Assembly: GCA_037127315.1 (NCBI GenBank)
Contig: JBBBDQ010000445.1
Location: forward strand, 772,501 to 836,500
DNA length: 64,000 nt
Direction: 5' to 3'
DNA from: Ascarosepion bandense
Taxonomy: Eukaryota; Mollusca; Cephalopoda; Sepiida; Sepiidae
Each line of letters starts with the position of its first letter. Positions within the stretch are counted from its first letter, which is position 1. Below are positions 40,301 through 51,770 of this stretch, in pieces. Under the pieces are notes generated by a model. It worked only from the letters and a program-made list of their open reading frames with translations. It was not told where the DNA came from and did no database searches. The position numbers and the translations under genes were made by a program.

Positions 40301-43300
40301 TTCGACATCTTGATCGTTATTCAGGGAAAAGAAGAAAGGAGAAAAGTAAGCTAAGGGAAGGGAAAAAGGAGAAAAAAGAAAAAAAAATGAAAGTGATAAG
40401 ATTAGGTTAAAGGCAGTTTGACATCTTGATCGTTATTGAGGGAAAAGAAGAAAGGAGAAAAGTAAGCTGAGGGAAGAGAAAGAGGAGAAAAAAGAAAAAA
40501 AATGAAAGTGATAAGATTAGGTTAAAGGCAGTTTGACATCTTAATCGTTATTGAGGGAAAAGAAGAAAGGAGAAAAGTAAGCTAAGGGAAGGGAAAAAGG
40601 AGAAAGAAAGAAAAAAATGAAAGTGATAAGATTAGGTTAAAGGCAGTTTGACATCTTGATCGTTATTGAGGGAAAAGAAGAAAGGAGAAAAGTAAGCTAA
40701 GGGAAGGTAAAAAGGAAAAAAAAAGAAAAAGAATGAAAGTGATAAGATTAGGTTAAAGGCAGGTTGACATCTTGATCGTTATTGAGGGAAAAGAAGAAAG
40801 GAGAAAAGTAAGATAAGGGAAGGGAAAAAGGAGAAAGAAAGAAAAAAAAATGAAAGTGATAAGATTAGGTTAAAGGCAGGTTGACATCTTGATCGCTATT
40901 GAGGGAAAAGAAGAAAGGAGAAAAGTAAGCTAAGGGAAGGGAAAAAGGAGAAAAAAGAAAAAAAAATGAAAGTGATAAGATTAGGTTAAAGGCAGGTTGA
41001 CATCTTGATCGTTATTGAGGGAAAAGAAGAAAGGAGAAAAGTAAGCTGAGGGAAGAGAAAGAGGAGAAAAAAGAAAAAAATGAAAGTGATAAGATTAGGT
41101 TAAAGGCAGGTTGACATCTTAATCGTTATTGAGGGAAAAGAAGAAAGGAGAAAAGTAAGCTAAGGGAAGGGAAAAAGGAGAAAGAAAGAAAAAAAATGAA
41201 AGTGATAAGATTAGGTTAAAGGCAGTTTGACATCTTGATCGTTATTGAGGGAAAAGAAGAAAGGAGAAAAGTAAGCTAAGGGAAGGTAAAAAGGAAAAAA
41301 AAAGAAAAAGAATGAAAGTGATAAGATTAGGTTAAAGGCAGGTTGACATCTTGATCGTTATTGAGGGAAAAGAAGAAAGGAGAAAAGTAAGATAAGGGAA
41401 GGGAAAAAGGAGAAAGAAAGAAAAAAAAATAAAAAAAAAGAAAGTGATAAGATTAGGTTAAAGGCAGGTTGACATCTTGATCGCTATTGAGGGAAAAGAA
41501 GAAAGGAGAAAAGTAAGCTAAGGGAAGGGAAAAAGGAGAAAAAAGAAAAAAAATGAAAGTGATAAGATTAGGTTAAAGGCAGGTTGACATCTTGATCGTT
41601 ATTGAGGGAAAAGAAGAAAGGAGAAAAGTAAGCTAAGGGAAGGGAAAAAGGAGAAATAAAGAAAAAAAAATGAAAGTGATAAGATTAGGTTAAAGGCAGG
41701 TTGACATCTTGATCGTTATTGAGGGAAAAGAAGAAAGGAGAAAAGTAAGCTAAGGGAAGGGAAAAAGGAGAAAGAAAGAAAAAAAATGAAAGTGATAAGA
41801 TTAGGTTAAAGGCAGTTTGACATCTTGATCATTATTGAGGGAAAAGAAAAGAAGAAAGGAGAAAAGTAAGCTAAGGGAAGAGAAAGAGGAGAAAAAAGAA
41901 AAAAAATGAAAGTGATAAGATTAGGTTAAAGGCAGTTTGACATCTTAATCGTTATTGAGGGAAAAGAAGAAAGGAGAAAAGTAAGCTAAGGGAAGAGAAA
42001 GAGGAGAAAAAAGAAAAAAAGTGAAAGTGATAAGATTAGGTCAAAGGCAGTTTGACATCTTGATCGTTATTGAGGGAAAAGAAGAAAGGAGAAAAGTAAG
42101 CTAAGGGAAGGGAAAAAGGAGAAATAAAGAAAAAAAATGAAAGTGATAAGATTAGGTTAAAGGCAGTTTGACATCTTAATCGTTATTGAGGGAAAAGAAG
42201 AAAGGAGAAAAGTAAGCTAAGGGAAGGTAAAAAGGAAAAAAAAAGAAAAAGAATGAAAGTGATAAGATTAGGTTAAAGGCAGTTTGACATCTTGATCGTT
42301 ATTGAGGGAAAAGAAGAAAGGAGAAAAGTAAGGTAAGGGAAGAGAAAGAGGGAGAAAAAAAGAAAAAAAAATGAAAGTGATAAGATTAGGTTAAAGGCAG
42401 TTTGACATCTCGATCGTTATTGAGGGAAAAGAAGAAAGGAGAAAAGAAGCTATGAAGAGAAAGAGAAAAAAAGAAAAAAATGAAAGTGATAAGATTAGGT
42501 TAAAGGCAGTTTGGATAATTTTAATCATATTGAGGGAAAAGAAGAAAGGAGAAAAGTAAGCTAAGGGAAGAGAAAGAGGAGAAACAAGAAAAATGAAAAG
42601 GGATAAGATTAGGGTTAAAGGCAGTTTGAATATCTTAATCGTTAATATTGAGGGAAAAGAAGAAAGGAGAAAAGTAAGCTAGAAAGGGGAAGAGAAAGAG
42701 GAGAAAAAAAGAAAAAAATGAAAGTGATAAGATTAGGTTAAAGCTGCAGTTTGACATCTTGATCGTTGGTTGAGGGAAAAGAAGAAAGGAGAAAAGGAAG
42801 CTAAGGAAGGGAAAAAAAGGAGAAAGAAAGAAAAAAATGAAAGTGATAAGATTAGGTTAAAGGCAGTTTGACATCTTGATCGTTATTGAGGGAAAAGAAG
42901 AAAGGAGAAAAGTAAGCTAAGGAAGGGAAAAGGAGAAAGAAAGAAAAAAATGAAAGTGATAAGATTAGGTTAAAGGCAGTTGACATCTTGATCAAGTTGA
43001 GGAAAAGAAGCAGCAGGAAAAGTAAGAGAGGGGAAGGAAAAGGAGAAAGAAAGAAAAAAAAATGAAAGTGATAAGATTAGGTTAAATGCAGGTTGACATC
43101 TTGATCGCTATTGAGGGAAAAGAAGAAAGGAGAAAGCAAGCTAAGGGAAGGGAAAAGGAGAAAAAAGAAAAATGTGAGTGATAGATTAGGTTAAAGGCAG
43201 GTTGACATCTTAATCGCGGTTGAGGGAAAAGAAGAAAGGAGAAAAGTAAGCTAAGGGAAGGGAAAAGGAGAAAAAAGAAAAAAAATTGAAAGTGATAAGA

Positions 43301-46300
43301 TTAGGTTAAAGGCAGGTTGACATCTTGATCGTTATTGACGGAAAAGAAGAAAGGAGAAAAGTAAGCTAAGGGAAGGGAAAAAGGAGAAATAAAGAAAAAA
43401 AAAATGAAAGTGATAAGATTAGGTTAAAGGCAGTTTGACATCTTAATCGTTATTGAGGGGAAAAGAAGAAAAGGAGAAAAGTAAGCTAAGGGAAGGGAAA
43501 AAAGGAGAAATAAAGAAAAAAATGAAAGTGATAAGATTAGGTTAAAGGCAGTTTAGACATCTTAATCGTTATTGAGGGGAAAAGTTAAGAAAGAGAAAAG
43601 TAAGCTAAGGGAAGGGAAAGGAATAAAGAAAAAAAAATGAAAGTGATAAGATTAGGTTAAGGTAGGTTGACATCTTGATCGTTATTGAGGGAAAAGAAGA
43701 AAGGAGAAAAGTAAGCAAGGAAGGGGAAAGGAGAAAGAAAGAAAAAATGAAAGTGATAAGATTAGGGTTAAAGGCAGTTTGACATCTTGATCGTTATTGA
43801 GGGAAAAGAAGAAAGGAGAAAAGTAAGCTAAGGGAAGAGAAAGAGGAGAAAAAAGAAAAATGAAAGTGATAAGATTAGGTTAAAGGCAGTTTGACATCTT
43901 GATCGTTATTGAGGAAAAGAAGAAAGGAGAAAAGTAAGCTAAGGAAGGGAAAAAGGAGAGAAAAAAGAAAAAAATGAAAGTGATAAGATTAGGTTAAAAG
44001 TAGCTTGACATCTTGATCGTTAGCGAGGGAAAAGAAGAAAGGAGAAAAGTAAGCTAAGGGAAGGGAAAAAGGAGAAATAAAGAAAAAAATGAAAGTGATA
44101 AGATTAAAGGCAGTTTGACATCTTAATCGTTAGAGTGGAAAAGAAGAAAGGAGAAAAGTAAGCTAAGGGAAGAGAAAAAGGGAGAAAGAAAGGTAAAAAA
44201 TGAAAGTGATAAGATTAGGTTAAAGGCAGTTTGACATCTTGATCGTTATTGAGGGAAAGAAGAAAGGAGAAAAGTAAGCTAAGGGAAGGGAAAAGGAGAA
44301 AGAAAGAAAAATGAAAGGATAAGATTAGGTTAAAGGCAGGTTGACATCTTGATCGTTATTGAGGGAAAAGAAGAAAGGAGAAAGGAAGTAAGGGAAGGGA
44401 AAAGGAGAAAGAAAGAAAAAAATGAAAGTGATAAGATTAGGTTAAAGGCAGCGATGACCTTGATCGTTATTGAGGGAAAAGAAGAAAGGAGAAAAGTAAG
44501 CTAAGGGAAGGGAAAAAGGAGAAAGAAAGAAAAAATGAAAGTGATAAGATTAGGTTAAAGGCAGCTTGACATCTTGATCGTTATTGAGGGAAAAGAAGAA
44601 AGGAGAAAGTAAGCTAAGGGAAGGAAAAAGGAGAAAGAAAGAAAAAATGAAAGTGATAAGATTAGGTTAAAGGCAGTTTGACATCTTGATCGTTATTGAG
44701 GGAAAAGAAGAAAGGAGAAAAAGGAAGAGAAGGGAAGGGAAAAAGGAGAAAGAAAGAAAAAAATGAGGTGATAAGATTAGGTTAAATGCAGGTTGACATC
44801 TTGATCGCTATTGAGGGAAAAGAAGAAAGGAGAAAAGTAAGCTAAGGGAAGGGAAAAAAAGGAGAAAAAGAAAAAAAAATGAAAGATAATATCAGGTTAA
44901 AGGCAGGTTGATATCTTAATCGTTATTGAGGGAAAAGAAGAAAGGAGAAAAGTAAGCTAAGGGAAGGGAAAAAGGAGAAAAAAAGAAAAAATGAAAGTGA
45001 CAAGATTGTAGTTAAAGGTTGATATCTTGGATCGTTATTGATTTGAAAAGAAGAAAGGAGAAAGTAAGCTAAGGGAAGGGAAAAAGGAGAAATAAAGAAA
45101 AATGAAAGTGATAAGATTAGGTTAAAGGCAAGTTTATCTTAATTATTGAGGAAAGAAGAAAGAGAAAGTGTTTAAGGAAGGGAAAAAGGAGAAATAAAGA
45201 AAAAAAAATGAAAGTGACAAGATTTGTTGTGCTGCAGTTTGACATCTTAATCGTTATTGAGGGAAAAGAAGAAAGGAGAAAGTAAGCTAAGGGAAGGGAA
45301 AAAGGAGAAATAAAGAAAAAAAAATGAAAGTGATACAGATTAGTTAAAGGAAGGATATCCTTTGATCGTTATTGAGGGAAAAGAAGAAAGAGGGAAAAGT
45401 AAGCTAAGGGAAGAAAAAGGAAAGAAAGAAAAAAAATGAAAGACAAGATTAGGTTAAATGCAGCTTGACATCTTGATCGTTATTGAGGGGAAAAGAAGAA
45501 AGGAGAAAAGTAAGCTAAGGGAAGAGAAAGAGGAGAAAAAAAGAAAAAAAATGAAAGTGATAAGATTAGGTTAAAGGCAGTTTGACATCTTGATCGTTAT
45601 TGAGGGAAAAGCACAGCGAGAAAAGTAAGCTAAGGGAAGGGAAAAAAGGAGAAAAAAAGAAAAAAAATGAAAGTGATAAGATTAGTTAAAGGTTTGACAT
45701 CTTGATCGTTATTGAGGGAAAAGAAGAAAGGAGAAAAGTAAGCTAAGGGAAGGGAAAAGGGAGAAATAAAGAAAAAAAAATGAAAGTGATAAGATTAGGG
45801 TTAAAGGTGAAGTCATCTTAACGTTATTGAGGGAAAAGAAGAAAGGAGAAAAGTAAGTCAAGGGAAGAGAAAAAGGAGAAAGAAAGAAAAAAAATGAAAG
45901 GATAAGATTAGGTTAAAAGGTAGCTTGACATCTTGATCGTTATTGAGGGAAAAGAAGAAAGGAGAAAAGTAAGCTAAGGGAAGGGAAAAAGGAGAAAGAA
46001 AGAAAAAAAAATGAAAGTGATAAGATTAGGTTAAAGGCAGGTTGACATCTTGATCGTTATTGAGGGAAAAGAAGAAAGGAGAAAAGTAAGCTAAGGGAAG
46101 GGAAAAAGGAGAAAGAAAGAAAAAAATGAAAGTGATAAGATTAGAAGGAAGGCAGCTTGACATCTTGGATCGTGTTATTGAGGGAAAAGAAGAAAAGGAG
46201 AAAGTAAGCTAAGGGAAGGTAAAAAGGAAAAAAGAAAAAGAATGAAAGTGATAAGATTAGGTTAAAGGCAGGTTGACATCTTGATCGTTATTGAGGGAAA

Positions 46301-49300
46301 AGAAGAAAAGGAGAAAAGTAAGATAAGGAAGGGAAAAGGAGAAAGAAAGAAAAAAAAAATGAAAGTGATAAGATTAGGTTAAAGGCAGGTTGACATCTTG
46401 ATCGCTATTGAGGGAAAAGAAGAAAGGAGAAAAGGTTAAGGGAAGGGAAAAAGGAGAAAAAGAAAAAAAAATGAAAGTGATAAGATTAGGTTAAAGGCAG
46501 GTTGACATCTTGATCGTTATTGAGGGAAAAGAAAGGAGAAAAGTAAGCTAAGGGAAGGTAAAAAGGAAAAAAGAAAAAGAATGAAAGTGATAAGATTAGG
46601 TTAAAGGCAGGTTGACATCTTGATCGTTATTGAGGGAAAAGAAGAAAGGAGAAAAGGTTAAGGAAGGTAAAAAGGAAAAAAAAAAAGAAAAAGAATGAAT
46701 GTGATAAGATTAGGTTAAAGGCAGGTTGACATCTTGATCGTTATTGAGGGAAAAGAAGAAAGGAGAAAAGTAAGATAAGGGAAGGGAAAAAGGAGAAAGA
46801 AAGAAAAAAAAATGAAAGTGATAAGATTAGGTTAAAGGCAGGTTGACATCTTGATCGTTATTGAGGGAAAAGAAGAAAGGAGAAAAGTAAGCTAAGGGAA
46901 GGGAAAAAGGAGAAAGAAAGAAAAAAAAATGAAAGTGATAAGATTAGGTTAAAGGCAGGTTGACATCTTGATCGTTATTGAGGGAAAAGAAGAAAGGAGA
47001 AAAGTAAGCTAAGGGAAGGTAAAAAGGAAAAAAAAGAAAAAGAATGAAAGTGATAAGATTAGGTTAAAGGCAGGTTGACATCTTGATCGTTATTGAGGGA
47101 AAAGAAGAAAGGAGAAAAGTAAGATAAGGGAAGGGAAAAAGGAGAAAGAAAGAAAAAAAAATGAAAGTGATAAGATTAGGTTAAAGGCAGGTTGACATCT
47201 TGATCGTTATTGAGGGAAAAGAAGAAAGGAGAAAAGTAAGCTAAGGGAAAGGAAAAAGGAGAAAGAAAGAAAAAAAAATGAAAGTGATAAGATTAGGTTA
47301 AAGGCAGGTTGACATCTTGATCGTTATTGAGGGAAAAGAAGAAAGGAGAAAAGTAAGCTAAGGGAAGGGAAAAAGGAGAAAGAAAGAAAAAAAATGAAAG
47401 TGATAAGATTAGATTAAAGGCAGTTTGACATCTTGATCGTTATTGAGGGAAAAGAAGAAAGGAGAAAAGTAAGCTAAGGGAAGGTAAAAAGGAAAAAAAA
47501 AGAAAAAGAATGAAAGTGATAAGATTAGGTTAAAGGCAGGTTGACATCTTGATCGTTATTGAGGGAAAAGAAGAAAGGAGAAAAGTAAGATAAGGGAAGG
47601 GAAAAAGGAGAAAGAAAGAAAAAAAAATGAAAGTGATAAGATTAGGTTAAAGGCAGGTTGACATCTTGATCGCTATTGAGGGAAAAGAAGAAAGGAGAAA
47701 AGTAAGCTAAGGGAAGGGAAAAAGGAGAAAAAAGAAAAAAAATGAAAGTGATAAGATTAGGTTAAAGGCAGGTTGACATCTTGATCGTTATTGAGGGAAA
47801 AGAAGAAAGGAGAAAAGTAAGCTAAGGGAAGGGAAAAAGGAGAAAAAAAGAAAAAAAATGAAAGTGATAAGATTAGGTTAAAGGCAGGTTGACATCTTGA
47901 TCGTTATTGAGGGAAAAGAAGAAAGGAGAAAAGTAAGCTAAGGAAAGGGAAAAAGGAGAAATAAAGAAAAAAAAATGAAAGTGATAAGATTAGGTTAAAG
48001 GCAGGTTGACATCTTGATCGTTATTGAGGGAAAAGAAGAAAGGAGAAAAGTAAGCAAAGGGAAGGTAAAAAGGAAAAAAAAAGAAAAAGAATGAAAGTGA
48101 TAAGATTAGGTTAAAGGCAGGTTGACATCTTGATCGTTATTGAGGGAAAAGAAGAAAGGAGAAAAGTAAGCTAAGGGAAGGGAAAAAGGAGAAAAAAAGA
48201 AAAAAAAATGAAAGTGATAAGATTAGGTTAAAGGCAGGTTGACACCTTGATCGTTATTGAGGGAAAAGAAGAAAGGTGAAAAGTAAGCTAAGGGAAGGGA
48301 AAAAGGAGAAAAAAAGAAAAAAAAATGAAAGTGATAAGATTAGGCTAAAGGCAGGTTGACATCTTGATCGTTATTGAGGGAAAAGAAGAAAGGAGAAAAG
48401 TAAGCTAAGGGAAGGGAAAAAGGAGAAAAAAAGAAAAAAAAATGAAAGTGATAAGATTAGGTTAAAGGCAGGTTGACATCTTGATCGTTATGGAGGGAAA
48501 AGAAGAAAGGAGAAAAGTAAGCTAAGGGAAGGGAAAATGGGGGAAAAAAGAAAAAAAAATGAAAGTGCTAAGATTAGGTTAAAGGCAGGTTGACATCTTG
48601 ATCGTTATTGAGGGAAAAGAAGAAAGGAGAAAAGTAAGCTAAGGGAAGGGAAAAAGGAGAAAAAAAGAAAAAGAATGAAAGTGATAAGATTAGGTTAAAG
48701 GCAGGTTGACATCTTGATCGTTATTGAGGGAAAAGAAGAAAGGAGAAAAGTAAGCTAAGGGAAGGGAAAAAGGAGAAAAAAGAAAAAAAATGAAAGTGAT
48801 AAGATTAGGTTAAAGGCAGGTTGACATATTGATCGTTATTGAGGGAAAAGAAGAAAGGAGAAAATAAGCTAAGGGAAGGGAAAAAGGAGAAAAAAAGAAA
48901 AAAAAATGAATGTGATAAGATTAGGTTAAAGGCAGGTTGACATCTTGATCGTTATGGAGGGAAAAGAAGAAAGGAGAAAAGTAAGCTAAGGGAAGGGAAA
49001 ATGGGGGAAAAAAAGAAAAAAAAATGAAAGTGCTAAGATTAGGTTAAAGGCAGGTTGACATCTTGATCGTTATTGAGGGAAAAGAAGAAAGGAGAAAAGT
49101 AAGCTAAGGGAAGGGAAAAAGGAGAAAAAAAGAAAAAGAATGAAAGTGATAAGATTAGGTTAAAGGCAGGTTGACATCTTGATCGTTATTGAGGGAAAAG
49201 AAGAAAGGAGAAAAGTAAGCTAAGAGAAGGGAAAAAGGAGAAAAAAGAAAAAAAATGAAAGTGATAAGATTAGGTTAAAGGCAGGTTGACATCTTGATCG

Positions 49301-50762
49301 TTATTGAGGGAAAAGAAGAAAGGAGAAAAGTAAGCTAAGGGAAGGGAAAAAGGAGAAAAAAAGAAAAAAAATGAAAGTGATAAGATTAGGTTAAAGGCAG
49401 GTTGACATCTTGATCGTTATTGAGGGAAAAGAAGAAAGGAGAAAAGTAAGCTAAGGGACGGGAAAAAGGAGAAAAAAAGAAAAAGAATGAAAGTGATAAG
49501 ATTAGGTTAAAGGCAGGTTGACATCTTGATCGTTATGGAGGGAAAAGAAGAAAGGAGAAAAGTAAGCTAAGGGAAGGGAAAAAGGAGAAAAAAAGAAAAA
49601 AAATGAAAGTGATAAGATTAGGTTAAAGGCAGGTTGACATCTTGATACTTATTGAGGGAAAAGAAGAAAGGAGAAAAGTAAGCTAAGGGAAGGGAAAAAG
49701 GAGAAAAAAAGAAAAAAAAATGAAAGTGATAAGATTAGGTTAAAGGCAGGTTGACATCTTGATCCTTATTGAGGGAAAAGAAAAGAAGGAAAGGAAAAGA
49801 AAATAAGCTAAGGGAAGGGAAAAAGGAGAAAAAAAGAAAAAAAATGAAAGTGATAAGATTAGGTTAAAGGCAGGTTGACATCTTGATCGTAATTGAGGGA
49901 AAAGAAGAAAGGAGAAAAGTAAGCTAAGGGAAGGGAAAAAGGAGAAAAAAGAAAAAGAATGAAAGTGATAAGATTAGGTTAAAGGCAGGTTGACATCTTG
50001 ATCGTTATGGAGGGAAAATAAGAAAGGAGAAAAGTAAGCTAAGGGAAGGGAAAAAGGAGAAAAAAGAAAAAGAATGAAAGTGATAAGATTAGGTTAAAGG
50101 CAGGTTGACATCTTGATCGTTATGGAGGGAAAATAAGAAAGGAGAAAAGTAAGCTAAGGGAAGGGAAAAAGGAGAAAAAAAGAAAAAGAATGAAAGTGAT
50201 AAGATTAGGTTAAAGGCAGGTTGACATCTTGATCGTTATTGAGGGAAAAGAAGAAAGGAGAAAAGTAAGCTAAGGGAAGGGAAAAAGGAGAAAAAAAAAT
50301 GAAAGTGATAAGATTAGGTTAAAGGCAGGTTGACATCTTGATCGTTAAGGAGGGAAAATAAGAAAGGAGAAAAGTAAGCTAAGTGAAGGGAAAAAGGAGA
50401 AAAAAAGAAAAAAATGAAAGTGATAAGATTAGGTTAAATGCAGGTTGACATCTTGATCGTTATGGAGGGAAAATAAGAAAGGAGAAAAGTAAGCTAAGGG
50501 AAGGGAAAAAGGAGAAAAAAAGAAAAAGAATGAAAGTGATAAGATTAGGTTAAAGGCAGGTTGACATCTTGATCCTTATTGAGGGAAAAGAAGAAAGGAG
50601 AAAAGTAAGCTAAGGGAAGGGAAAAAGGAGAAAAAAAGAAAAAAAATGAAAGTGATAAGATTAGGTTAAATGCAGGTTGACATCTTGATCGTTATGGAGG
50701 GAAAATAAGAAAGGAGAAAAGTAAGCTAAGGGAAGGGAAAAAGGAGAAAAAAGAAAAAAAAA
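37379..50762. repeat. 115-bp purine-rich satellite, about 116 copies
   Basis: Monomer landmarks: GAAAGTGATAAGATTAGG, TTGACATCTTGATCG, TTATTGAGGGAAAAG, GTAAGCTAAGGGAAGGG, then an A/G-rich end. Most copies are more than 95 percent alike by eye. Shared variants come in fixed order (GGAAGGTAAAAAGG, then GTAAGATAAGGG, then ATCGCTATTG) near 40.0, 40.7, 41.3, 46.2 and 47.5 kb, showing multi-monomer duplication. Between about 42.4 and 46.5 kb monomers carry many more small insertions and deletions. The strand is extremely purine-rich in the second half of each unit. Non-coding. Confidence 0.97.
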
Positions 50763-50831
50763 GTTGATCAGTATATATTCTAAATCCAAAAATGAATCTT
50801 CGCTCTGATTTGTTAAAAGAAACACACTTTT
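50763..50831. other. Short linker right of the 115-bp satellite
   Basis: Unassigned; ends in the T-run that is the A-tail of the next element on the minus strand. Confidence 0.5.
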
Positions 50832-51010
50832 TTTTTTTTTAATCATTTCACCCCGTGCAAGGCGGTAACGCCACTGATGTGCAGGGGGCTACATAGCAGT
50901 GAAAAGATTGGAAAAGAGAAAACCGGAAACCGCATCCTAAACTGGAAACAAGGGATGAGACTCTTCACCTGTTCAATAGACGAGGGTGGAGTGTGAACCG
51001 GGCGATATAA
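50832..51010 (-). mobile_element. Family B A-tailed element, single copy
   Basis: Full unit with the A-tail (T-run at 50829-50841) and CACCCCGTGCAAGGCGGTAA. Unlike the other loci there is only one unit. It is fused at the 5' side (GGGCGATA) to AGATATAAAATTTACA. Confidence 0.7.
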
Positions 51011-51310
51011 GATATAAAATTTACACATGTAAATTTTATATCTTCCCACATACATCCACAGCAAACCAAAGGTTTTGCTATTTAAATGTAAATCATCTGC
51101 ACAACCAACATAAAACATTGCCTGATGAAGAGAATCTATCTCGAAACATAGACATTTCCGTGTTGCAATGTACAATTAATTCATAACTATATAATTATAT
51201 TAAGCCCTATAATATTTATTATATTGAGCACCGTTCATAATAAAATAAATGCTGGGCACTCAAAATAATAAAACCTTGAGTCCTCTTCACCTGGAATTAT
51301 ATATATATAT
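51011..51310 (+). mobile_element. PLE-like terminal repeat carrying a hammerhead
   Basis: Begins with a small palindrome (TATAAAATTTACA/TGTAAATTTTATA, about 51013-51042), then matches 14690-14850, then continues AGCCCTATAATATTTATTAT to CTTCACCTGGAATTATATAT, which matches 14503-14530 inverted. It is flanked on the right by (AT)n. This is the more contiguous of the two copies. Confidence 0.68.
51115..51171 (+). ncRNA. Hammerhead ribozyme-like fold with perfect stem I
   Basis: Stem I ACATTGC (51115-51121) pairs perfectly with GCAATGT (51165-51171), seven pairs. Core CTGATGA is 51122-51128. An extra A is followed by stem II GAGA/TCTC (51130-51133 with 51139-51142). GAA is 51143-51145, stem III ACA/TGT (51146-51148 with 51161-51163) with a 12-nt loop, and T51164 makes a GUU triplet. 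Relative to 14778-14834 stem I is better and the cleavage base is the less favoured U. Confidence 0.7.
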
Positions 51311-51419
51311 TGATTGTTTAATTACTTAGTTTCTGTTTATAATAAGGTTAGACCAGTGCATTTGTATTTAATGTGTTCAATACAATTATATTATAGAACT
51401 TTTGAATATTTTCCAAATG

Positions 51420-51478
<59 letters not shown>

Positions 51479-51480
51479 CA
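51311..51480. other. Linker and (AT)n at 51422-51475
   Basis: Unassigned DNA followed by an uninterrupted (AT)n. Minus-strand frames are IYIY translations. Confidence 0.7.
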
Positions 51481-51770
51481 TGCAGTGTGGGTATAGAAGA
51501 ATCCAAAGGAGAATCCTGTACATACAGTGGTAGGATAACTCTCTGAGAGATATGCATATAAATACATATTGAGCAAATGTAAGAAAAATTAAGGCAGACA
51601 CGTTATTTCATGGTAAATCGGCAGTTTAGGTCTATTTCAGGCGAACCATCATCAGTTTCCGTCTTTATTTTACAAACGATTTTACACGAATGAGATTCAC
51701 AAAGACCTAAAAAAAAAACGAATAGAAATAACGGCCGCTCCATTAAAAGAGAAAATTTAAGAAAAGATAC
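51481..51770 (-). other. Linker with a hammerhead-like core remnant
   Basis: On the minus strand CTGATGA (complement of 51649-51655), a minimal GG-TTCG-CC hairpin and GAAAT (complement of 51634-51638) follow each other, but no stem I or III could be paired. Otherwise unassigned. Confidence 0.35.

Noticed and set aside
51634..51655. A minus-strand hammerhead left of the 80-bp array
   Set aside because: Stem II would be two G-C pairs with a UUCG loop and no stems I or III were found; probably a remnant or chance.
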